Below are positions 16,143 to 24,016 of a DNA stretch of 44,177 bases, in pieces. Position numbers and translations under genes: made by a program. The stretch's first letter is position 1; every line of letters starts with the position of its first letter. Origin of the DNA: Anaerolinea sp. (GTDB lineage: Bacteria > Chloroflexota > Anaerolineae > Promineifilales > Promineifilaceae). The DNA lies in the NCBI GenBank assembly GCA_014879875.1, contig JACSRF010000371.1, positions 1 to 44,177 on the forward strand, given 5' to 3'. The notes beneath the pieces were generated by a model. It saw nothing but the letters and a program-made list of their open reading frames with translations. It searched no databases and had not been told where the DNA came from.

Positions 16143-17755
16143 AAAAACGTCCGCATCTAACGCAAATGAACAACAGCGCCAGGCCCATACCCACAGCAGC
16201 GCAGAAACGGCCGTGCGCGATCCCCCTGTCCTTGCCCTATCATCTCCTGCTCGCCCTGCTGCTGCTCCTGCTGGCATCGGGCTGCCAGGCACAGTTGACG
16301 CCGCCACGCGCGGCGACCCAGGCTGCGCAAACGGCCGCTCCCCTGCCGACTGCACAACCACCCCTCATTTTACCAGCGCCAACGCCAACGCCAGGCAGCA
16401 GTGGCAGCGCCCCCGCAGCCGTTGCCGCTGCGGCCGCCCTCCCCAGTCTGACAATTTGGGTCAATGAAACCTCAGCTGCACACCTGGCTGCACTCAATGA
16501 GATGATCGCCGGTTTTGTAGCCGTGTATCCGGCAACGGTGGAACTACGGCTGGTAGACCCGGCTTTGCTGCCAAAATTGGTCGAGACGGCCGTTATCTCG
16601 GCCACCTACAACCTGCCCGACATCATTATTCATCCGGCCGCCTATACCATGGGCTGGGCCGAGCGGGGCATTCTTGACGTGGCTGCGGCGGAAACGGCCG
16701 TCAACGCCATTGGCCGCAGCACCTTTGACCCCGACGCCCTGGCGCTGGTGCAGCTAAATGGGCAAACGGCCGCCCTGCCCAGCGACGGCTATCTACAATT
16801 GCTCATTTACCGCCAGGATTGGTTTACCGAGGGGAACCTGGCGCCGCCATCCACATTCAGCGCCATGCTCACGGCCGCTGCGGCCCTTTTCAACCGTGAC
16901 AACCTGGTTTCCGGCTTCGTCGTACCCACCGAATCGAACCTGATCAGCACGCAGCAGGTGTTTGAATACCTGGCCGTCGCCAACGGCTGCCAGCTTATTG
17001 ACGAGGATGGCCGCGTCCTGCTGCGCGAACCTGCCTGCCAGGAAGCGCTCGATTTTTACTTTGAGATCATCCACAACTACAGCCCCAGCGGCGTGCAAAC
17101 CGATACCAGCACACGTAACGCCTACCTGTCCGGTCGCACCGGGTTGATCATGAGTCCACCCCACATTTTGCCGCAGTTAGCCGGATTGGATACGGCCGTG
17201 CCCCCCACCTGCGCCGAGTGCGCCACAAACCCCGCCTATCTGGCGCAGAACAGCGGCATTCTGACGCAAATTAATGGGGCCGACTATGGGCATCTAACGT
17301 ACCTGGGCATCACCAACAAAGCGGACAGGGAAACGGCCGTTGCCTTCGCCCAGTTCTGGTTCAACGACGGCTACGAAACCTGGCTGCGCGTGGAAAGTGA
17401 ACGCAAAGTCCCCCTACGCTGGGGCACAGCAGAGGCGACACGCCGTTTCATTGACGCCTGGGGCACACAGCCCATTGCCAACAGCAGCCAAAGCCTGCAA
17501 GACATTTACGGCGCAGCGCTCGTCGCCCAACTGCGCAGCCGCATTGCCACTTCCGACCGCTGGGGCCTGCCACAAGGACAAGGCGCTCTCATGACAGACC
17601 TGTATGAGAATTTAACCTTCTCAATTGTGCTGCAAGAAATGCTCAGTGGTTACTTCAACACCACAAAAACGTTGGAAGAGGCGTACATAAGAGTCATAGA
17701 CTTCTTACCCAATTACCCGTATGATCAGGAGTCGGAAACATCCGACACCCCATAG
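16139..17755 (+). CDS. Extracellular solute-binding lipoprotein, family 1 (sugar type)
   Basis: 538-aa lipoprotein with GTG start, preceded by GAGAGG 8 nt away and overlapping coaX by 4 nt. After a long N-terminus, the signal helix LLLALLLLLLASGC (about 36-49) ends at a lipobox Cys. A Thr/Pro/Ala-rich linker (about 55-95) precedes the binding domain (about 100-530), with SLTIWVNE, AMLTAAAALF, GLIMSPPHILP and a C-terminal IVLQEMLSGYFNTTKTLEEAY as in CUT1 sugar-binding proteins. No permease genes are adjacent; the UgpC-type ATPase 13 kb away could serve it. Coupling to coaX is unusual and may simply reflect gene packing. Confidence 0.82.
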   Translation: MKKRPHLTQMNNSARPIPTAAQKRPCAIPLSLPYHLLLALLLLLLASGCQAQLTPPRAATQAAQTAAPLPTAQPPLILPAPTPTPGSSGSAPAAVAAAAALPSLTIWVNETSAAHLAALNEMIAGFVAVYPATVELRLVDPALLPKLVETAVISATYNLPDIIIHPAAYTMGWAERGILDVAAAETAVNAIGRSTFDPDALALVQLNGQTAALPSDGYLQLLIYRQDWFTEGNLAPPSTFSAMLTAAAALFNRDNLVSGFVVPTESNLISTQQVFEYLAVANGCQLIDEDGRVLLREPACQEALDFYFEIIHNYSPSGVQTDTSTRNAYLSGRTGLIMSPPHILPQLAGLDTAVPPTCAECATNPAYLAQNSGILTQINGADYGHLTYLGITNKADRETAVAFAQFWFNDGYETWLRVESERKVPLRWGTAEATRRFIDAWGTQPIANSSQSLQDIYGAALVAQLRSRIATSDRWGLPQGQGALMTDLYENLTFSIVLQEMLSGYFNTTKTLEEAYIRVIDFLPNYPYDQESETSDTP

Positions 17756-17803
17756 CGAGATTGACCGGGGACCTGTCAGGTCAGAACAATCTGGAAGAAA
17801 CCA

Positions 17804-18871
17804 ATGGTCGTCACATTACCCTATACAGAAGAAACCTTCGGTATTTTAACCGACGATGAGTTATATCTCGATGCGCTGTTTGTACGTCCTACAAATACAG
17901 CAGACGAAGATATAAAAGTGCTGCGCGTCTGGATCCCCAAATACCCATTAACCAAAACGAGTGTCGTCGCCTGCGCCCGGCAAGAAGTAAAATCTTACGG
18001 CCCCGATGGTAAAATTGCGCATCTGGTTTTCGATTTACGCGGCACAGGAGAAAGTGATGGGCTGCCAGGGGATCAAAATTTCAATCTCGATCTGGCAGCG
18101 ATCAAAGCATGGGCTGAAGAACGCTTTGGTCCCAACATAAATTTCGGTTTTTTTGGGTTTCCTTCTTCCAGGCAGGGGCGAGTTTACGTCTGGCCGCTGC
18201 GCGCGGGTACGATCATGGAAAGCTATTATTATCCATCCGGCGGCGCAGAACTAACCCCTCCCACCATTCTCTACCTCTCCAGCTATGGCAATTTCAACCG
18301 CACCGACGATGAACTATGCAGCGCTCTGGCTGGGGCCGGTTACAGCATCTATGGCCTCGACCCATTTCGCTATCTACTGCACGCCAGCATCAACGACCTG
18401 CTAATGCCGGAACAGCTTTGGGAAGACATCCACCTGTTAATTCAAATGCTGCCCCGTGAACCGATTATCATTGCCCAACCATTGGCAGCCGGACTGGCAT
18501 TAATTTGGGCTGCGCGCTCACCAAACATCGGCGGCGTCATTGCGATTGGCCGGGCGCAATCGGGGCTGTCCCCGGCGCACGTTTTCCACAACAAGAATCC
18601 ACACACTTATTTTCTGCCACGCCACGTTGGGCAAATCGCGCCGCGCCCCGTTGTCCTGGTTCATCATGAAAATCATCCTATGGGGGGGGCGTTGAAAAAT
18701 TTACAGGCGTTGTACGACAGTCTGCAAGAACCACGTCGCTTACAACAAACGCAATCTATCTCCGCCGAATTTTTGCTAGAAATGATCGCCTGGATTCAAG
18801 ACCAACAGCCGGGCAATAAGCAGGGGGCGAATGTTCGCGCGGCTGCAAAATTGATGAAGGAAACAGGTTGA
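17804..18871 (+). CDS. Tandem alpha/beta-hydrolase-like protein without nucleophile
   Basis: 355-aa cytoplasmic protein. The N-terminal part (about 1-145) resembles the core of an alpha/beta hydrolase, with FDLRGTGESDG (76-86), but the expected GxSxG elbow is replaced by FGFFGFPSSRQG (114-125). The second part (about 150-340) again looks like an alpha/beta fold, with ILYLSSYGNFNRTDDELCSA at its start, and the elbow position reads IIAQPLAAG (222-230), with no Ser. RPVVLVHHENHP (281-292) could hold a His. It is therefore likely a pseudoenzyme or binding protein. The stop overlaps the next gene's start (TGATG). The family is not recognised beyond the fold. Confidence 0.55.
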   Translation: MVVTLPYTEETFGILTDDELYLDALFVRPTNTADEDIKVLRVWIPKYPLTKTSVVACARQEVKSYGPDGKIAHLVFDLRGTGESDGLPGDQNFNLDLAAIKAWAEERFGPNINFGFFGFPSSRQGRVYVWPLRAGTIMESYYYPSGGAELTPPTILYLSSYGNFNRTDDELCSALAGAGYSIYGLDPFRYLLHASINDLLMPEQLWEDIHLLIQMLPREPIIIAQPLAAGLALIWAARSPNIGGVIAIGRAQSGLSPAHVFHNKNPHTYFLPRHVGQIAPRPVVLVHHENHPMGGALKNLQALYDSLQEPRRLQQTQSISAEFLLEMIAWIQDQQPGNKQGANVRAAAKLMKETG

Positions 18872-19542
18872 TGAATACATTGCACCTGACCACAACACAT
18901 GACGCGCCAGGGCGGGGGCCGGTGGGACTGGCCTGGGACGGCCGTTACCTGTGGAACGCCGATTACGCTACCGGCACGCTCTACCAACTTGACATTAACA
19001 CCATGCACGTTGTCAAAACCTTTCTCTGCCCTGGCAACCTCAGTGGGACCGCCTGGGATGGTACGCACTTATGGCAATCTTTACACGACGCGAACTACCT
19101 GCGCAGCATCAACCCGGCCAGCAACGATTTCGACGACGCCATTGACCTGGCGGATCAGGGCTGGTTAGCCGGGCTGGCCTGGGACGGCCGTTTGCTGTGG
19201 GCCGTGTCGCAGCAGCAAGGCAGCCTATTGGCTGTTGACCCGGCAACCAGGCAAATTGAGCGCACCCTTGCCATTCCCCAGGCTGGCGGTGGCCTCGACT
19301 ATTACGATGGTTCACTTTGGCTGGGCGCTCCCCTGACGATGACCTTCGACCCGGTTTACCAGGAGTTCAACTGGGTAAGCGACACGCCTCGCTTTGCCGT
19401 GTTACAGCTAGACCCACAAGACGGCCGTGAATTGGCTCGTTATGCGGTTGATTTCTTGCCGATGGGGCTGGCCTGGGCGAATGGCGAACTGTGGCTGAGC
19501 CACACGGGGGGCCGCAAACTGCACCGCGCCCGATTACAGTAA
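18871..19542 (+). CDS. Small beta-propeller (SMP-30/NHL-like) protein
   Basis: 223-aa cytoplasmic protein from ATG 18871; an in-frame TTG just before it is less likely. It has five or six blade-like repeats of the type GLAWDGRYLWNADY (about 22-35), GTAWDGTHLWQS, GLAWDGRLLWAVSQ, GGLDYYDGSLWLGA and GLAWANGELWLSH. Such repeats occur in NHL, YVTN and glutamine-cyclotransferase propellers. No signal peptide and no catalytic motif are seen. It overlaps the preceding hydrolase-like gene by 1 nt, so both products are made together and may interact. Confidence 0.75.
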   Translation: MNTLHLTTTHDAPGRGPVGLAWDGRYLWNADYATGTLYQLDINTMHVVKTFLCPGNLSGTAWDGTHLWQSLHDANYLRSINPASNDFDDAIDLADQGWLAGLAWDGRLLWAVSQQQGSLLAVDPATRQIERTLAIPQAGGGLDYYDGSLWLGAPLTMTFDPVYQEFNWVSDTPRFAVLQLDPQDGRELARYAVDFLPMGLAWANGELWLSHTGGRKLHRARLQ

Positions 19543-19557
19543 TTGGTGTGCAGTAGG

Positions 19558-20385
19558 TCAGCCGGGGACCAGGGTGAGGTGCGTAATTTCCGGCGGGCAC
19601 AGGAAGCGGAACGGCAGTCCATTAACGCCAATGCCGCGCGTGGTGTACAGCCACATCTGGCGAATGCGATAGAGACCGGTATGATAAGAACGGCCGTGTT
19701 TCGGCAGCACCAACGGCCCCAACAACGGTAAACGAACCTGTCCCCCATGCGTATGCCCCGATAATTGCAACATCACCCGGCCATCTTGGGCAAAGCAGTC
19801 GGCCAAATCTGGTTCGTGCGCCAATAGAATCACCGGTACGCCCGGTGGCGCAGCCGCCAAGGCCCGGTTCAAATCTGGGCGGCCACGTCCCCCGCTATCC
19901 ACACCGGCCACGTACAAATGCATCCCCCGATGTGTTAGCAGCGCCCCCTCATTGACCAACACCCAAATTCCGGCCTCGCCCAATACATCTCGAATCAGAC
20001 GCGAACCGTGACGGACGTCATGATTCCCCAAGACACCGTAAACACCATAACGAGACCGCAACTGTCCCAACACCGGCGCCAATTCAGCCATCACCTGCAA
20101 ACAGGAAACGATAAAATCACCGGGTAAGGCAATGAGATCCGGTTGCAGTTGATTGGCCACAGCCACCGCCCGCTGCACCAGATCAATCTGGGTATACCTG
20201 GGATGCAGGTGAAAATCGCTCATGACAACCAGGGTAAAGCCGGCAAAAACGTCTGGCAGCCCGGCAATGGGCAGCACAACCCGCTCAATCACCAGGCGTT
20301 GTGGTTCAATGTAGCGAGCATAGGTATACATGGAGATAACGGCCGTTCCCCCACCCAACAGCGCCCCCCACTGCCACCCTTTCAT
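19558..20385 (-). CDS. Membrane-anchored metallophosphoesterase, YaeI/YkuE type
   Basis: 275-aa protein with one N-terminal helix (about 4-25), then a calcineurin-like phosphoesterase domain. Metal ligands are visible in order: MSDFHLHPR (about 56-64), PGDF (about 88), GNHD (about 121-124), AHEPD (about 189) and SGHTHGGQV (about 208-216). YaeI family enzymes hydrolyse UDP-diacylglucosamine or simple phosphodiesters at the inner membrane. Start ATG 20385 gives a 4-nt ATGA overlap with the Nudix gene; a longer frame would run well into it. It is the last gene of a three-gene operon with Nudix and GDPD, all phosphate-ester hydrolases. Confidence 0.92.
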   Translation of the reverse strand: MKGWQWGALLGGGTAVISMYTYARYIEPQRLVIERVVLPIAGLPDVFAGFTLVVMSDFHLHPRYTQIDLVQRAVAVANQLQPDLIALPGDFIVSCLQVMAELAPVLGQLRSRYGVYGVLGNHDVRHGSRLIRDVLGEAGIWVLVNEGALLTHRGMHLYVAGVDSGGRGRPDLNRALAAAPPGVPVILLAHEPDLADCFAQDGRVMLQLSGHTHGGQVRLPLLGPLVLPKHGRSYHTGLYRIRQMWLYTTRGIGVNGLPFRFLCPPEITHLTLVPG

Positions 20386-20798
20386 GGGTTCCCGTCCGCC
20401 AACGCCTGGTGAATCGCGGCCCAATCCACCGGCGCCGGATAATGAATCACCTCATTCACTTGCGCAAATGGGACCCAATCCAGGCGGTAATAATTGTCAG
20501 GCGCCTGCCGCGAGAATTCAGGGTCGCCTAACTGCGGCGCGCCTTGAAAATCGGTGATCAGAAACGCTGTTTCCACCTGATCAGCAAGCGGCCGCTGCCA
20601 CAACTGCGGGCCAAGCACAATCTGCAAACTGGTTTCTTCGGCGGCTTCGCGCAGCGCCGCTTCCGCTATGCTCTCGCCCGCTTCCACGCCGCCGCCGGGC
20701 AAAATATAGTAGGAACGGCCGTCACGATACCGGTAAATCAGCAGCATCCGCTCATCGCGTACAATCACCAAACTCACTCGCTGTCGTATCGGCGTCAT
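20382..20798 (-). CDS. Nudix hydrolase
   Basis: 138-aa Nudix protein. The Nudix box is complete: GGGVEAGESIAEAALREAAEE (about residues 35-55), with the RExxEE metal ligands. The residues before it (YYILPGGG) are typical. A nucleoside-diphosphate-linked substrate is expected; the ADP-ribose or 8-oxo-dGTP subclass cannot be set. Both ends overlap neighbours by ATGA (with GDPD upstream and the metallophosphoesterase downstream), so the three genes are translationally coupled. Confidence 0.9.
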   Translation of the reverse strand: MTPIRQRVSLVIVRDERMLLIYRYRDGRSYYILPGGGVEAGESIAEAALREAAEETSLQIVLGPQLWQRPLADQVETAFLITDFQGAPQLGDPEFSRQAPDNYYRLDWVPFAQVNEVIHYPAPVDWAAIHQALADGNP

Positions 20799-21598
20799 CG
20801 TCCCACCACCTTCAATAACAAATCGGGGTAATCGGTCATCAACCCATCCACACCCATCTGGCGCAGCCGCTGCATCGCCGCTATGTCATTCACCGTCCAG
20901 ACGTGGACGGCTACGCCCTGCCGCTGCGCTGCGCGCACAAATCTCGGCGTCACAATGCGCAGCCGCCCTTCCACTTCCGGCAGTTGCATCGCCGTCGCCC
21001 CGCCCCAGTATAAGCCTCCCAATCCCACCTGGCTCAAGGCAAACAAACGCAAAGCCTCTGGCAGGGAAGCGGCCGTTGCCGCCTCCGGGCACGCCTGGCG
21101 AAATTGGCGCACCGTCTCCGCGTCAAATGAACCAACGCACACCTGCGCCATCATGCCCATCTCCCGCAGTAACGCCACAAAGGGGGCCACAAGCGACGGC
21201 TGCGACGGCTTCATATCAATATTGATCCACAAATCAGGAAAAGCGGTGAAAACTTCCGCCAATGTGGGAATGGTCACGCCCTGTCCGCGAAATGGGTACG
21301 TCTGCCCGCCATCATTCGTCCAATGGTAGCCAGCGTCCAACTGCTGCAATTCGGCCAGCGTAAAATTTTGTACCGCGCCACGGCCGTTCGCCACCCGATC
21401 CACCACCGCATCATGAATCACCACCAGCGCGCCATCGGCCGTACTGTGAATATCCAGTTCCAATCCATCCACGCCCAAAGCGGCCGCGTTCTGAAAAGCC
21501 AGCATCGTATTCTCCGGCCAACGGCCGCCGCCGCCCCGGTGCGCCATCACAATCATGCCCCGTTCATCAGCAAACGGCTCTTTTGGTATTCGCTTCAT
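20795..21598 (-). CDS. ugpQ: Glycerophosphodiester phosphodiesterase
   Basis: 267-aa cytoplasmic GDPD. Motifs: AHRGGGGRWPENT (about 19-31, catalytic His and Glu), ELDIHSTADG (about 47-56, metal ligands), VVIHD (about 58-62, second His) and WINIDMK (about 134-140). It hydrolyses glycerophosphodiesters to glycerol-3-phosphate and an alcohol. First gene of the operon. The region immediately upstream of the ATG is a tandem array of ATGAAGG heptamers (21599-21624), each of which offers a GAAGG ribosome site 7 nt spaced, so initiation could occur at the ATG at 21598 with a SD within the array. Confidence 0.93.
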   Translation of the reverse strand: MKRIPKEPFADERGMIVMAHRGGGGRWPENTMLAFQNAAALGVDGLELDIHSTADGALVVIHDAVVDRVANGRGAVQNFTLAELQQLDAGYHWTNDGGQTYPFRGQGVTIPTLAEVFTAFPDLWINIDMKPSQPSLVAPFVALLREMGMMAQVCVGSFDAETVRQFRQACPEAATAASLPEALRLFALSQVGLGGLYWGGATAMQLPEVEGRLRIVTPRFVRAAQRQGVAVHVWTVNDIAAMQRLRQMGVDGLMTDYPDLLLKVVGR

Positions 21599-21624
21599 CC
21601 TTCATCCTTCATCCTTCATAATTT
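21599..21624 (-). repeat. ATGAAGG heptamer array at the GDPD start
   Basis: On the minus strand three tandem ATGAAGG units run into the start ATG. Each unit holds an ATG and a GAAGG, but since 7 is not a multiple of 3 the ATGs are in different frames. Confidence 0.7.
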
Positions 21625-21714
21625 TCATGGGAAGCTGATTGTAAACACGTTTCCAGATTGAACCAACCCCGGCCTCGCGGGTTGCCCCCATTTACCCATG
21701 CAGTATAATCCCAT

Positions 21715-21860
21715 CGTCCGGTAATCAGTGAACGGCAAACGGTAATCGGTAATCAGTGAACAGTTATCGGTGAACGGTAATCAGTATTTGGGCATTGAAT
21801 GAACCGACAACCGATTACCGACAACCGATTACCGATTACAGATTACAGATAACGACCATC
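21715..21860. repeat. Two inverted heptamer arrays upstream of the chelatase gene
   Basis: Left array (about 21719-21787) reads GGTAATC/AGTGAAC-type 7-mers, which is the ACCGATT family on the opposite strand. Right array (about 21803-21858) reads ACCGACA, ACCGATT, ACCGACA, ACCGATT, ACCGATT, ACAGATT, ACAGATA. They face each other across about 20 bp and could form a long imperfect cruciform. Confidence 0.75.
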
Positions 21861-21870
21861 GGAGAAATAA

Positions 21871-22977
21871 ATGGCGCGTCGAGTTGTTTTTCCCTTTACA
21901 GCAATTGTCGGCCAGGAACGCATGAAGCGGGCATTGGTCTTAAATGCCGTCAACCCCCAAATTGGGGGCGTCTTGATTCGCGGCGAACGGGGCACGGCCA
22001 AATCTACGGCCGCCCGCGCCTTAGCCGCCCTTCTGCCAGACATCGAAGTTGTGTCCGACTGCCGCTTTGGCTGTGACCCCAACCGGCCAGAAGCGTGGTG
22101 TGATGACTGCCGCGCGCGCCATGCTGATGGCGATGCGCCGGGGACCTGGCGGCGCACCTCCTTCGTGGACCTGCCCGTCAGCGCCACCGAAGACCGCGTC
22201 GTGGGCACGCTGGATATTGAAAAAGCGATTCAGCAGGGCGAAAAGCATTTTGAATCGGGCATTCTCGCCTCAGCCAATCGTGGTTTGCTCTACGTAGATG
22301 AGGTCAATCTGCTTGACGATCACGTCGTTGACCTGCTGCTCGACTCGGCGGCGATGGGCATCAACGTCGTCGAACGAGAAGGGATCAGCTTTGTGCATCC
22401 GGCCAAATTCATCCTGGTTGGCACGATGAACCCGGAAGAGGGGGATTTACGGCCGCAGCTTCTCGACCGCTTTGCCTTCTCTGTCAACATCAGCGGTATC
22501 AGCGACACACGCCAGCGCGTGGAAATCATGGAGCGTCGTCTGACCTTTGAAGTGGACCCCAACCGATTCTGTGCCCAGTGGGCGGCCGACGAAAGAACCT
22601 TATCAGCGCAAATTGCAAAGGCGCGGGAGCTTGTCAATGACGTGAAATACGGCCGTCGTGACCTCATCTCCATCGCCGGCCTCACCAGTTCGCTGAAGGT
22701 GGATGGGCATCGCGCCGACCTGGTCATCTTGCGCGGCGCGCAGGCGCACGCCGCCCTGCAAGGGCGCGACCGCATCACCGACCGCGACATCATCCTGGCG
22801 GCCGAACTGGCGCTGCCGCATCGGGTGAAGGGACGGCCGTTTCACGAACAGGCCATCTCCACCCAAGACCTGCAAGAACGGCTCGAAGACGTGCAGCAAG
22901 ACATGGGCATGAGCGACAATGGCGACCCCCTGGAAGATGCGCCCCAAGAAAACGATTCGGTAAAAAAAAAGCGTTAG
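21871..22977 (+). CDS. chlI: Mg/Co-chelatase AAA+ subunit (ChlI-like), zero-frame product
   Basis: 368-aa AAA+ protein. Walker A GERGTAKST (about 37-45), a Cys-rich insert with C-x4-C and C-x2-C (about 63-80), Walker B LLYVDEVNLLDD (about 138-149), sensor GTMNPEEGDLRPQLLDRF (about 187-204) and a C-terminal helical domain. This is the small-subunit architecture of magnesium chelatase, and also the N-terminal half of ChlD/CobT-type medium subunits. The frame closes right after an A9 run with KKKR and a stop. The next frame continues with an acidic Glu/Gln/Pro-rich linker and a VWA domain, exactly as in a fused ChlID. Partner large subunit (ChlH/CobN) is not in the window. By family, it would insert Co2+ or Mg2+ into a tetrapyrrole with ATP hydrolysis. 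Confidence 0.93.
   Translation: MARRVVFPFTAIVGQERMKRALVLNAVNPQIGGVLIRGERGTAKSTAARALAALLPDIEVVSDCRFGCDPNRPEAWCDDCRARHADGDAPGTWRRTSFVDLPVSATEDRVVGTLDIEKAIQQGEKHFESGILASANRGLLYVDEVNLLDDHVVDLLLDSAAMGINVVEREGISFVHPAKFILVGTMNPEEGDLRPQLLDRFAFSVNISGISDTRQRVEIMERRLTFEVDPNRFCAQWAADERTLSAQIAKARELVNDVKYGRRDLISIAGLTSSLKVDGHRADLVILRGAQAHAALQGRDRITDRDIILAAELALPHRVKGRPFHEQAISTQDLQERLEDVQQDMGMSDNGDPLEDAPQENDSVKKKR
22962..22970 (+). promoter_or_regulatory. A9 slippery run, probable -1 frameshift or slippage site
   Basis: Nine A follow GGT and precede GCG. In the zero frame the run reads GTA AAA AAA AAG CGT TAG. A shift of -1, or insertion of one A in mRNA by polymerase slippage, changes it to GCG TTA GAT and opens the downstream VWA frame without interruption for 317 codons. 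No strong Shine-Dalgarno-like stimulator is seen within 15 nt upstream (GGAAG lies about 25 nt away) and no strong hairpin is seen just after. Confidence 0.65.
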
Positions 22978-23921
22978 ATACGGATGACGCCAGCGAAGAG
23001 GGAGCTGAAACTGCGCAAACAGAAGCCGGCCCCCAGACCATTCCCCAAACGGCGCAAGAAGGGCAGTGGTGGGAAGGTGGTCAAAAAATCAAGTCCAAAC
23101 AAGAATTCGCGCCGCGCCGCCTGGACACCCAGCTCGACAAACTAACGCGCAAACATGCCGGCCGTCGTTCGCGTACCAAAACGGAGCGCAAACGAGGCCA
23201 TTACATCCAGGCCCGCCTGCCTCGCGCCAGAAAAGTGACCGACCTGGCCTTCGACGCCACCTTGCGTGCGGCCGCCCCTTACCAGATCATGCGCGATCGC
23301 TCCAAACTGGCGCTGGCGCTGCAAAAACAAGACCTGCGCGAAAAAGTGCGCGTGCGCCGCACCGCCAACCTCATCCTCTTTGTCGTAGACGCCAGTTGGA
23401 GCATGGCCGTCGCCGAGCGCATGGAAGCGACCAAAAGCGCCATCATGTCCCTGCTTACCGACGCTTACCAGCGGCGCGACCGCGTGGGCCTGATTGTCTT
23501 TAACAAAAACGACGCCAACCTGGTGCTGCCCCCGACCAATTCGCCCCAGTTAGCCAAGAAAAAGTTGGCCGACATCGCCGTTGGCGGCAAAACACCCCTC
23601 TCCGCCGGGCTGATGCTCGCCTTCGAGGTGTTCCGGCAAGAAGCGTACACCCACCCCGACGTGCAGCAGATGATGATTTTGCTCACCGATGGCGCCGGCA
23701 ACGTCAGCCTCAGCGACCTGGCCCCGCAAGAAGAAGCGCACCGCATCGCCGAATTGATCCGCAATACGGCCGTGCGTTCCGTCGTCATCAACATGGAGCA
23801 TCCCGCGTTTGATCAAGGATTAGCGCGCATTCTCGCCGAAAAACTGGATGCGCCCTGCCACGCCCTGGAAGATATTCGCGCCGACAACCTATACCGCACC
23901 GTGCTCAATGAGTTGGAGTAA
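22968..23921 (+). CDS. chlD: Chelatase medium-subunit C-terminus: linker plus VWA domain (ChlD-like), -1 frame
   Basis: Open for 317 codons in the -1 frame relative to the ChlI-like gene. The first 55 codons give an acidic, Gln/Pro-rich linker with QWWEGG, then FAPRRLDTQLDKLTRKHAG and a basic segment. The VWA domain (from about 23371) has the MIDAS residues DASWS, the Thr in GGKTPL and the Asp in LLTDGAG. Together with the upstream AAA+ domain this makes a 683-residue ChlID, as long as standard ones. An ATG at 23292 or a GTG at 23235 could in principle start a VWA-only protein, but neither has a ribosome site and both would cut off the conserved linker. So one gene encoding two products is the simplest reading. 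Confidence 0.85.
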   Translation, partial: KALDTDDASEEGAETAQTEAGPQTIPQTAQEGQWWEGGQKIKSKQEFAPRRLDTQLDKLTRKHAGRRSRTKTERKRGHYIQARLPRARKVTDLAFDATLRAAAPYQIMRDRSKLALALQKQDLREKVRVRRTANLILFVVDASWSMAVAERMEATKSAIMSLLTDAYQRRDRVGLIVFNKNDANLVLPPTNSPQLAKKKLADIAVGGKTPLSAGLMLAFEVFRQEAYTHPDVQQMMILLTDGAGNVSLSDLAPQEEAHRIAELIRNTAVRSVVINMEHPAFDQGLARILAEKLDAPCHALEDIRADNLYRTVLNELE

Positions 23922-24016
23922 AGCGAGAATTAGTTTAACGCTCTAACAGACTTATTTTCAAATCCCCCTGAAACAAGTTAAAATTGGCAAAATTATGCTT
24001 ACAGGGAAAATCTTTC

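Noticed and set aside
23235-23292. Separate start for a VWA-only gene
   Set aside because: No ribosome site at the GTG or ATG, and the upstream linker in the same frame matches ChlD, so the frame begins at the slippery run.
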